A stretch of DNA of 64,000 nt from Bacteroidia bacterium. GTDB taxonomy: Bacteria > Bacteroidota > Bacteroidia > CAIKAF01. Made by a program: the position numbers and the translations under genes. Location: contig JAUHWY010000002.1 in the NCBI GenBank assembly GCA_030427255.1, positions 124,001 to 188,000 on the forward strand, given 5' to 3'. The notes under the pieces were generated by a model that was not told the DNA's origin, did no database searches, and worked only from the letters and a program-made list of their open reading frames with translations. Numbering within the stretch: the first letter of the stretch is position 1; every line of letters starts with the position of its first letter. Shown here piece after piece: positions 32,467 through 39,549 of this stretch.

Positions 32467-34613
32467 TTGGTATCAAAGTTACGAAAGCTAAATCTAAGCC
32501 GTATGCTATTGGCCACTACCGAAACAGAACTTAGTGCCATGGCCAAGCCGGCCCACATGGGATCCATCAAGTATCCGGTAATGGGATATAAGGCTCCGGC
32601 AGCAATAGGCAAAGCCAATAGGTTGTATAAAAAGGCCCAAGCCAGGTTTTGACGAATGGTTTGACGGGTCTTTTTTCCCAGTCGTATTAAATTGGGCAAT
32701 TGCGGAAGTTGTGCAGCCGGCAAACGCATGCCTGCCGAGGAGACAGCCAACCCGCTGCCCTCTTGCATGGCTATACTCATCTGTGCTTCGCTCAGAGCTT
32801 CGGCGTCGTTTATGCCATCGCCTACCATGAGCACCCAATGGCCTTGGGCCTTGGCCGCCCGCACTTTCTCCGCTTTTTGTGAAGGGCTATGCTCCGCCCA
32901 TATTTCCTGTATTCCCAAGGGATCCGCAATTTCTCGGGCGGCGCCGATGCTATCGCCGGTGAGTAAAACCGGAGTGATGCCCATTTGTTTCAATTCTTTT
33001 ATGGCCTTTGGCATGCCTTTGCGCCCTTTGCTCTCCAATGCAAACCAAGCATACGTTTCCGTTCCATTGCCCAAAACCACCAAACCGGCCTCGGTTTCCG
33101 GCCAACCACTTTGTGCCGCCCAACCGGGCTTACCCAGCAAGTATATTTCGTCTGTACTAAGCTGCATTTGCAAGCCTTTGCCCGGTATTTCCTCCACTTT
33201 GGCTTCCCAATCCTTGGGCGTTTCGTTTTCTTCCACAAATTCAGCTACCGCTTGAGCCGCCGGATGCACCGAGCGCTGCGCCATATAGCCTGCCAAAGCC
33301 CTTTGCCGGGAATCGGCTTGGGCATCTGAAACCTTAGGTCTCCCCTCGGTTAAGGTGCCGGTTTTATCCAAAAAAACTAGGTCGGTTTTTCCCATCCACT
33401 CCAGCATTTCCGGTTTTTGAATAATGGCTCCTTTTTTAGCGGCCAAACCTACCGCCACACTTATGGCTGTGGGGGTAGCCAAGCCCAAAGCGCAAGGACA
33501 AGCCACAGCCAAAACCGTTAAGGCTGCTTTTAGCCCCATCCACCAGGCGCCATTGGGAAGAAAAGTCCAAAGAAAAAAGGTCCCCAAGGCCAAAACAAGG
33601 ACACCTGGAACAAAACGTGCCGAAATTCGATCGGCCAAACGTTGAGCCGGGGCCGGTTTGCTTAGCGTTTCCAACACAGCTTGCATGGTTTGGTTTAGGC
33701 TACTTTCTTTCCCAACTTGATGCGCCTTTATTACCAATTGACCGTTAATGAGCAAGCTACCTGCCAGCACCTCGGCTCCGGGAGTTTTGAGCACCGGTTC
33801 CGATTCTCCCGTAAACCATTGTTCGTTGGCCTCCGCCTGCCCGGTTAAGACCTCGCCGTCGGCAGGAATTCGGGCGCCTTGGCTCACCATAAACGCCTGA
33901 CCTTGCTTAAGGTCTTCCAAAGGAATGATTTGTCCGTTGGGATGCAGCCGTACTTCGGTAACCTCCAACTCCGCCATGCTGCTTAGGGCGTCTAAGGAGG
34001 AAGCTCTTGCTTTTTCTTCCAAATACTTACCTAGCATCACAAAAGCCATAATAAAGGCGGCCGATTCAAAAAACAACATTTCCGGATTACCGGACAGCAA
34101 CTGTGCTGCAGAAAATATGTAAGCCATACCTGTGCTCAAAGCAATCAGGGTATCCATGGCCAAATAGCGGTTTTTTAGTTGTTGCCACGCTTTAATAAAA
34201 TAGCTTCGGCCCAGCACCAACACTATGCCTGCACCTACCAGGCCCAACCAGGCACTTACTGCAGCATCGTGAAACCACATGGCCGTTACCATAATCGGAA
34301 CCGAAATGGCCAAGGCCAAAAAGCTTTCTTTTTTTCGCGTTTGAATGGCTTTTTTACGTCTTTTTCCGGCCTCTTTCCAGGCTTGAGATGCCCGGCTGTT
34401 TTCGTTGGCTCGGAGTCGGTAACCTGCTTCGGATACCAAACGTTCCAAAGCCTCAAAATCCGGTGGAATTTCTTCCCATTGAACCCTTGCCCGGCCTGCA
34501 TTATAGGCTACTTCGGCATGTTTGACTTGAGGGTGCTTTTCCAGAGCTTCCCTTACCGCTCCGGCACATGCGCTGCAACTCATTCCTTCTACTTCCCAAT
34601 CTGCCGATGGCAT
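32463..34613 (-). CDS. copA: Copper-exporting P1B-type ATPase
   Basis: 716 residues from ATG 34613 (MPSADWEVEG); the upstream in-frame extension lies in a GC-rich repeat and is rejected. N-terminal HMA domain with GMSCSACAGAV (Cys13, Cys16), eight membrane helices, the membrane metal site ACPCALGLATPTA (372-374), phosphatase TGES (268-271), phosphorylated Asp416 in DKTGTLTEG, the HP motif SVHPAAQ and the hinge MVGDGINDAEAL. CPC plus HP marks the Cu(I)/Ag(I) group. First gene of the copA - HMA - Fur operon. Confidence 0.93.
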   Translation of the reverse strand: MPSADWEVEGMSCSACAGAVREALEKHPQVKHAEVAYNAGRARVQWEEIPPDFEALERLVSEAGYRLRANENSRASQAWKEAGKRRKKAIQTRKKESFLALAISVPIMVTAMWFHDAAVSAWLGLVGAGIVLVLGRSYFIKAWQQLKNRYLAMDTLIALSTGMAYIFSAAQLLSGNPEMLFFESAAFIMAFVMLGKYLEEKARASSLDALSSMAELEVTEVRLHPNGQIIPLEDLKQGQAFMVSQGARIPADGEVLTGQAEANEQWFTGESEPVLKTPGAEVLAGSLLINGQLVIKAHQVGKESSLNQTMQAVLETLSKPAPAQRLADRISARFVPGVLVLALGTFFLWTFLPNGAWWMGLKAALTVLAVACPCALGLATPTAISVAVGLAAKKGAIIQKPEMLEWMGKTDLVFLDKTGTLTEGRPKVSDAQADSRQRALAGYMAQRSVHPAAQAVAEFVEENETPKDWEAKVEEIPGKGLQMQLSTDEIYLLGKPGWAAQSGWPETEAGLVVLGNGTETYAWFALESKGRKGMPKAIKELKQMGITPVLLTGDSIGAAREIADPLGIQEIWAEHSPSQKAEKVRAAKAQGHWVLMVGDGINDAEALSEAQMSIAMQEGSGLAVSSAGMRLPAAQLPQLPNLIRLGKKTRQTIRQNLAWAFLYNLLALPIAAGALYPITGYLMDPMWAGLAMALSSVSVVANSIRLRFSFRNFDTK

Positions 34614-34620
34614 AATAATA

Positions 34621-34770
34621 GGTGTTTGGCGGCCGGACGGGCCCTCGCTGCAACGCACCCTTTGGCTGCTTGGGTTTGGCGGCGCTAAGCCGGGTTTGCT
34701 GCGCGCCACCGGGCTTAGCACTCCCCAAACCAACAAGCAGCCCAAGGGTGGGTTTCCGCACCGGTCCCTG
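34621..34770. repeat. GC-rich intergenic unit with nested cruciform
   Basis: Outer arms 34657-34679 (CCTTTGGCTGCTTGGGTTTGG) and about 34724-34749 (CCAAACCAACAAGCAGCC), inner arms GCTAAGCC and GGCTTAGC. It also shares CGGTCCCTGGC, inverted, with the unit at 19.4 kb. It separates the divergent copA and rpmH and could act as a bidirectional insulator. Confidence 0.6.
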
Positions 34771-34817
34771 GCCGATGATTCTCTTTTGTGCATTTATACG
34801 GAAAAAGAGTGCAAATG

Positions 34818-34849
34818 TTTTGATTAATTGCCTTGAACTACTATTTTTG
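34818..34849 (+). promoter_or_regulatory. rpmH promoter
   Basis: Upstream element TTTTG (34818-34822), 19-bp spacer, then -7 box TATTTTTG (34842-34849): the most canonical Bacteroidota promoter in the window. A leader of about 55 nt precedes rpmH, unlike the leaderless genes. Confidence 0.7.
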
Positions 34850-34908
34850 CAGTCCTCAAAAAAGACAGTTAAGATACATCAGCGCAACAGCGCCCAAATT
34901 CATAGGCC

Positions 34909-35070
34909 ATGTCAAAAAGAACGTTTCAGCCGTCCATTCGTAAAAGAAGAAACAAACACGGATTCCGTAAGCGTATGTCTACTGCCAACGGACGCAGAGT
35001 ACTTGCTTCTCGTCGCCGTAAAGGCCGGAAGCGTCTCACTGTTTCCGATGAATTTTATCCTAAGAAATAG
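34909..35070 (+). CDS. rpmH: Ribosomal protein bL34
   Basis: 53 codons, translated directly from the sequence. [20 protein letters not shown], then [20 protein letters not shown], ends [10 protein letters not shown]. This is bL34 with the usual Bacteroidota C-terminal extension beyond RKRLTV. It has a canonical promoter 60 nt upstream and a strong terminator 22 nt downstream, so it is monocistronic here. rnpA, its common neighbour in other bacteria, is not next to it. Confidence 0.95.
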   Translation: MSKRTFQPSIRKRRNKHGFRKRMSTANGRRVLASRRRKGRKRLTVSDEFYPKK

Positions 35071-35091
35071 TCCATTTCTTAATAATTCTTT

Positions 35092-35120
35092 AACGCCCCA
35101 TCCCTTGGGGCGTTTTTTTT
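35092..35120 (+). terminator. Rho-independent terminator of rpmH
   Basis: Hairpin AACGCCCCA / TGGGGCGTT with a 5-nt loop and a run of eight T residues. Confidence 0.93.
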
Positions 35121-35146
35121 GTTCTCAACATTAGAAAAGAAGCCTT

Positions 35147-36220
35147 ATGCATACACAAGCCCGTGAATTCCTACTAAAATACCTCAACAACGCCTCCCCA
35201 ACCGGTTTCGAAAGCTCCGGTCAACAACTTTGGTTGGATTACATTAAACCTTATGCCGATCACTGCATTACCGATCCCTACGGTTCTGTAGCGGCGGTGG
35301 TTAATCCGGAGGCTCCCTATAAAGTAGTTATTGAAGCCCATGCCGACGAAATAGCTTGGTTTGTTAGCTCCATTTCCGAAAAGGGATACATTTCTGTAAA
35401 GCGAAACGGAGGAAGCGACCCGGTGATTGCGCCTTCCAAGCGCGTTCGAATCCATACCCCTAAAGGCGAAGTTCGGGCCGTGTTTGGCTGGCCGGCCATT
35501 CATGTGAGGCAGCGCGACAAGGAAGAAGCTCCCTCTATGAAAAGCATTTTTTTAGATGTAGGAGCCGATTCCAAAGAAGAGGTAGAGGAGATGGGCATAC
35601 ACATTGGCTGTGTAGCTACTTTTGAAGACGAGCCCATGTTCTTGAACAAGGAGCGCTACCTGTGCGGACGCGCCTTAGACAACCGAATTGGCGGTTTCAT
35701 GATTGCCGAAGTCTTGCGGCGGTTTAAGGAGGAAGGCCATGCATTGCCTTTTGGTTTATATGCCGTTAATGCTGTACAAGAAGAAATTGGCTTACGAGGC
35801 GCCGAAATGATTTCTCGACGTTTAAAGCCAAATGTGGCGTTGGTTACCGATGTAACCCACGACAATCAATCGCCGGGTTATCCTAAGGACGATCCGGAAA
35901 TCCGCTGCGGCAAAGGGCCCGTATTGACTTATGGCCCTGCGGTGCATAACCGCTTGCTGAACATGGTTATTGATGTAGCAGAAAAAGAAAAAATTAATTT
36001 TCAACGGCAGGTTGCCGAACGCAGTACCGGTACCGATACCGATGCCTTTGCCTATTCGGGCGAAGGAGTTCCCAGCGCGCTTATTTCCTTGCCTCTAAAA
36101 TACATGCACACTACGGTAGAGACTGTGGCCATGGAGGATGTGGAGTCGGTAATTCGCTTGTTGATGGCCTCTGTGAAGCGTATAGAGGATGCGCAAGATT
36201 TTTCTTATTTGAGCTTGTAA
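35147..36220 (+). CDS. M42-family zinc aminopeptidase
   Basis: 357 residues. Two-zinc site: His65 and Asp67 in VIEAHADEIA, bridging Asp178 in CGRALDNRIGG, catalytic Glu212 and Glu213 in NAVQEEIGLRGA, Asp235 in LVTDVTHD and His321 in KYMHTTVE. N-terminal SPTGFES is typical. M42 enzymes (FrvX, YsdC, TET) are cytoplasmic self-compartmentalised peptidases that trim short peptides; some act as glucanases. No signal peptide. Confidence 0.92.
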   Translation: MHTQAREFLLKYLNNASPTGFESSGQQLWLDYIKPYADHCITDPYGSVAAVVNPEAPYKVVIEAHADEIAWFVSSISEKGYISVKRNGGSDPVIAPSKRVRIHTPKGEVRAVFGWPAIHVRQRDKEEAPSMKSIFLDVGADSKEEVEEMGIHIGCVATFEDEPMFLNKERYLCGRALDNRIGGFMIAEVLRRFKEEGHALPFGLYAVNAVQEEIGLRGAEMISRRLKPNVALVTDVTHDNQSPGYPKDDPEIRCGKGPVLTYGPAVHNRLLNMVIDVAEKEKINFQRQVAERSTGTDTDAFAYSGEGVPSALISLPLKYMHTTVETVAMEDVESVIRLLMASVKRIEDAQDFSYLSL

Positions 36221-36224
36221 TGCC

Positions 36225-36390
36225 GGAGATTAGCGGATTATGCGGTAGGGACTGAGGCGATAGCCCGGAGGTTTGGAGCGGAGCAGCCCTTAGGCACCAA
36301 GGGCGACCTTGGAAGCCCCTTGGGGACTTAGGGATGCCCGATTCCAAACCGAGGACTAAAGCGGAAGGCCCGGCCACCGCCCAAATTCAC
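36225..36390. repeat. GC-rich intergenic unit
   Basis: Contains AGGGACTGAGGCGATAGCCC, wording I recognise from intergenic regions of many Bacteroidota genomes (from memory, not checked), followed by short palindromes AAGGGCGACCTTGG and CCCCTTGGGG. No protein-like frame. It abuts R2 copy b. Confidence 0.5.
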
Positions 36391-36393
36391 TCT

Positions 36394-36560
36394 GAGACCG
36401 TTGATGCCTTGCTATTCTGGCGGCGATCCTGCCCTGACTGTAACGTCCGGGGCTGCGTTACGGCCAAATCTCAAGGTCCTCATTTACAACCAGTAAACTC
36501 CGGCCTTTCGATTTGTCCGTGCCTTAATTCGCCTTGAAAACACAACGCGTCAACGGTCTC
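36394..36560 (+). mobile_element. R2 element, copy b (167 bp, perfect 11-bp inverted ends)
   Basis: Bounded by GAGACCGTTGA and TCAACGGTCTC, a perfect 11-bp inverted repeat. Interior segments CTATTCTGGCGGC, CCTCATTTACAA and CCTTTCGATTTGTCC align with the reverse complement of R2 copy a at 15407-15549. It has no coding capacity; MITE-like. Its right end reaches into the stop codon of the next gene. Confidence 0.65.
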
Positions 36561-37086
36561 ATACTTTTTTACGTTTAGACACCCCTGAACTGAGCAACCA
36601 AAGGCCAAAGCCAAGGTAGGCTACATGGCATATGAGGTTGGTTACCAGGCCAAAGCCGGCTTCTATGCTGTGGTTGCTTTCTTCGTTGTCGGTGGTTTTG
36701 TCTTTGAACCATGGGTTAGGATTTGCCAGAATGGAGATCCACAAGGTGGCAGCGAGGCCAATGCCCAGCAAGCTGTTGACAAATGGTGCGGCTTTTCGGA
36801 GGTTTTTGGGGAGGAGGTACCAAGCCCAAATGCTGAGGCTGAGGAGAATGATGCCCCAGGCGAGTAGGGCGTGTTTGGGACCTGCTTGTGGGGTGTTGGT
36901 GGTGGCAATATCGAAGGCATGGTAGCTTTCGAGCGTGCTTTTGCCGCAGGTTTCAAGTACAAATGGCATGAAAAGGGCCAGGCAGGCGAGACTCCCCAAA
37001 ACCCCCGGAGCTCGGAACATGCCTTGGAATTTGGCTTTGCGCTTGCTTTTGATGTTGCTTTCTATGTTGCTAAGGTCCAGACTCAT
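36559..37086 (-). CDS. Four-helix membrane protein, DUF4293-like
   Basis: 175 residues, four hydrophobic helices (VLGSLACLALFMPFVLE, ALLAWGIILLSLSIWAWYLL, FVNSLLGIGLAATLWISIL, LICHVAYLGFGLWLLS). A loop KDKTTDNEESNHSIEAGFGL lies before the last helix. Length and helix pattern recall the DUF4293 proteins of Bacteroidota, but this is a weak match. Its start overlaps the amidase gene by 17 nt. The stop TGA shares two bases with the end of R2, so the original C-terminus may have been changed by the insertion. Confidence 0.65.
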   Translation of the reverse strand: MSLDLSNIESNIKSKRKAKFQGMFRAPGVLGSLACLALFMPFVLETCGKSTLESYHAFDIATTNTPQAGPKHALLAWGIILLSLSIWAWYLLPKNLRKAAPFVNSLLGIGLAATLWISILANPNPWFKDKTTDNEESNHSIEAGFGLVTNLICHVAYLGFGLWLLSSGVSKRKKV

Positions 37087-38305
37087 GTGTTGGAAATGTT
37101 TGATTTTTATAGGCTTCTATGGTCCAAAAGCAAGTTTGGGCCAGTTTCCAAAGGCGGGGGCTATGGTCAAAGGGCGGTTGGCCTGCCTTTTGGAGCATTA
37201 GGGATTCGAACTCTTTTTGATTGTTTTGCAATAAAGGCTCAATGAGCACAATGGGATAGGGGCTATGCCTTAAAATGGCGAGGTTTCGGTGATATATACC
37301 TGTTTTTGGTCCCTTTTTGGTGTATTTATCCAAGTAAAATAGCCGGTTTTGGTCCGATACCGGGGGGACACCCAGGCTGTCGTTGGTAAATTGCAGAAAG
37401 AACTCTGCGAGCTGCGCACTTTTGTCCAAAAGCTTGGTGCTGTGCCAGCGGAGGGCCGCGGCCATATCGAGGGGCGATTCAATTTCGGAGGGGTGCATGG
37501 CCCCCGGAATGAAGGCCATGGCGTAGTTTTCGGAAGTTAAGGGATAGGTCCCATCGGCCATAGCTTTTTGGTTGCCCACATTAAAATGGATGCTGATAAC
37601 CACATGTGGCTGGAAGTTTTTTGCCTTTTGAATGCGGTACCACAGGTCCATGTGGTGAAAGAGTGCCGGGTGCCAACGGTCGGGTCGAGCGGTTTTTTTG
37701 AGTTGTTGTGCGGTGGTTTTATCTACAATACCTTCTTTGAGTGCCAGTTCTAGGGTTTGAAAGCGGTGGTGGTGAAACCAGTCCATAAAGGTCATGCCGA
37801 GTGAAGAGCCCGGTTTGTTGCGGGTTAATTGCACCAGATAGCCTTTTTCTTCAAGCAAATCTTTGAGTAAAAATGCCGTGTGTAAATTAAGCATGGCCTC
37901 GTAGAGGGTGTCTTGTTTGCCGTTGGGCAGTTGTGCGGGCAGCAGTCGTCCTTCGCGTTTAGCATCGGTAGGGTTTGCGGCCCAGTGGCCCGGGTCTATG
38001 AGCACTCTAAAGCCTTTGGGCGGTTCCGGCAGGGGTTGTGGTAAGGTAAAGGTGCCAAACCAAGCCACCCAATCGGCGTTGGATGCGTTGGGATAATTCC
38101 GGGCGAACCAAGTTAGGGTATCTATGCTTCGGCTAAGGGTTTTGCCTTGCCATTGCACCTGAAGCCGGTTTTGACTAGGATTCCAAAGCCATTGGTCGCC
38201 CGGATTGCTTAAGAAACAAGGCGTGCAGGTATTTCTTGCCTGTAGGGGAAGAAAGAAAAAGCAGCAAAAAGCAGCAAATATGTAGGTGCGCAAAAGTTCG
38301 GACAT
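37070..38305 (-). CDS. N-acetylmuramoyl-L-alanine amidase (Amidase_3)
   Basis: 411 residues with signal peptide MSELLRTYIFAAFCCFFFLP cleaved near LQA-RN, so periplasmic. The zinc hydrolase core shows VLIDPGHWA (His107), Glu136 in TLYEAMLNLHTAF, ISIHFNVG (His240) and the late VLIEPLLQNN with the catalytic Glu. The domain starts unusually late (about residue 98) after an 80-residue N-terminal region of unknown fold, and there is an insertion of about 60 residues (170-230). Cuts the peptide stem from muramic acid in peptidoglycan remodelling. Confidence 0.82.
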   Translation of the reverse strand: MSELLRTYIFAAFCCFFFLPLQARNTCTPCFLSNPGDQWLWNPSQNRLQVQWQGKTLSRSIDTLTWFARNYPNASNADWVAWFGTFTLPQPLPEPPKGFRVLIDPGHWAANPTDAKREGRLLPAQLPNGKQDTLYEAMLNLHTAFLLKDLLEEKGYLVQLTRNKPGSSLGMTFMDWFHHHRFQTLELALKEGIVDKTTAQQLKKTARPDRWHPALFHHMDLWYRIQKAKNFQPHVVISIHFNVGNQKAMADGTYPLTSENYAMAFIPGAMHPSEIESPLDMAAALRWHSTKLLDKSAQLAEFFLQFTNDSLGVPPVSDQNRLFYLDKYTKKGPKTGIYHRNLAILRHSPYPIVLIEPLLQNNQKEFESLMLQKAGQPPFDHSPRLWKLAQTCFWTIEAYKNQTFPTHESGP

Positions 38306-38318
38306 GCGTATAAATTCC

Positions 38319-38326
38319 TATGTTTG
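38319..38326 (+). promoter_or_regulatory. -7 box of malic enzyme
   Basis: TATGTTTG, 22 nt upstream of the ATG at 38349; it supports that start over in-frame codons further upstream. Confidence 0.55.
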
Positions 38327-38348
38327 GTCACCGAAACGGAATACCCAT

Positions 38349-39539
38349 ATGGATTATTTTCAGCAATCGCTGTTTTTACATGAGAAATTAAGAGGCAAGA
38401 TACGGATACAACCGAAGATGGAGATTGCCTCTCGCGACGATTTGAGTTTGCTCTACTCTCCCGGAGTAGCCGAACCTTGCAAGCGTATACATCAGAACCC
38501 CATGGATGTATGGAAGTACACCATTAAGCGGAACACCGTAGCGGTGGTTTCGGATGGATCGGCGGTGCTTGGCTTGGGCAATATTGGAGCAGAGGCTTCG
38601 ATCCCTGTGATGGAGGGCAAAGCCATGTTGTTTAGAAAATTTGCCGGCATTGACGCCTTTCCCATTTGCTTGGCTACTCAAGATACCGAAGAGGTGATTG
38701 AGACGGTGCGTAGGATTGCTCCTGTATTTGGGGGCATTAATTTGGAAGATATTGCGGCTCCACGCTGTTTTGAAATAGAGGAGCGGCTTCAAGATTTAGG
38801 CATTCCGGTATTTCACGACGACCAGCATGGTACGGCCGTGGTGGTATTGGCCGGAATCATTAATGCCTGCAAACTGGTTGGCAAAGAAATTCGCGACCTT
38901 AAAATTGTGATTAACGGGGCCGGAGCTGCGGGTGTGGCCATTGCCAAACTGCTCGACAGTGCCACTCGTGGCGAAAATCAAAGCGGATTGGCGGTAAAAG
39001 AGGTGATTATGTGCGATTCTAAAGGGGTAGTGCATGAGGCCAGAGAAGATTTGAACGATACTAAGCGCAGCTTGTTGAGTTGGACCAACCCAAACAATGT
39101 AACCGGAAGTTTAAAAGATGTGTTGGCGGGCAGCGATGTATTTATTGGGGTTAGCCAGGAAAACTTGCTGAATGCCGAGGATATTAAGACCATGAACCGG
39201 GACGCCATCATTTTTGCTCTGGCCAATCCGGTTCCGGAAATTATGCCCGAAGAAGCATACAAAGGGGGGGCGGCCGTGGTAGGTACGGGCAGGAGTGATT
39301 TGCCCAACCAAATCAACAATGTATTGGCCTTTCCCGGTATATTTAGAGGTGCCTTGGATGGGCATGCCAAGCACATCACGACGGCTATGAAGTTGGCGGC
39401 AGCCAAGGCCATTGCAGAATCTGTGTATCGTTTAGACAGGGAGCGTATTGTTCCCGAAACCCTTAACTTGCGGGTTAGTCATGAAGTTAGTTTGGCCGTG
39501 CAAGCGGCCATGACTGACGCAGACCGAATTCAAGGTTAA
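38349..39539 (+). CDS. NAD(P)-dependent malic enzyme, short form
   Basis: 396 residues from ATG 38349 ([18 protein letters not shown]). It decarboxylates malate to pyruvate. Catalytic Tyr36 in [11 protein letters not shown] and Lys91 in MEGKAMLF, metal ligands in [14 protein letters not shown] and FHDDQHGTA, dinucleotide fold [16 protein letters not shown]. It lacks the C-terminal phosphotransacetylase-like domain of MaeB. The next gene follows after 10 nt. Cofactor preference cannot be read with certainty. Confidence 0.92.
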   Translation: MDYFQQSLFLHEKLRGKIRIQPKMEIASRDDLSLLYSPGVAEPCKRIHQNPMDVWKYTIKRNTVAVVSDGSAVLGLGNIGAEASIPVMEGKAMLFRKFAGIDAFPICLATQDTEEVIETVRRIAPVFGGINLEDIAAPRCFEIEERLQDLGIPVFHDDQHGTAVVVLAGIINACKLVGKEIRDLKIVINGAGAAGVAIAKLLDSATRGENQSGLAVKEVIMCDSKGVVHEAREDLNDTKRSLLSWTNPNNVTGSLKDVLAGSDVFIGVSQENLLNAEDIKTMNRDAIIFALANPVPEIMPEEAYKGGAAVVGTGRSDLPNQINNVLAFPGIFRGALDGHAKHITTAMKLAAAKAIAESVYRLDRERIVPETLNLRVSHEVSLAVQAAMTDADRIQG

Positions 39540-39549
39540 ACAAAGAGCT

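Noticed and set aside
32692-33255. 187-codon plus-strand frame opposite copA
   Set aside because: Antisense shadow of the P-type ATPase; its sequence mirrors the codons of conserved copA motifs.
34622-35134. 170-codon plus-strand frame across the GC-rich unit and rpmH
   Set aside because: It reads rpmH in the wrong frame and crosses its promoter and terminator; rpmH in another frame is certain.
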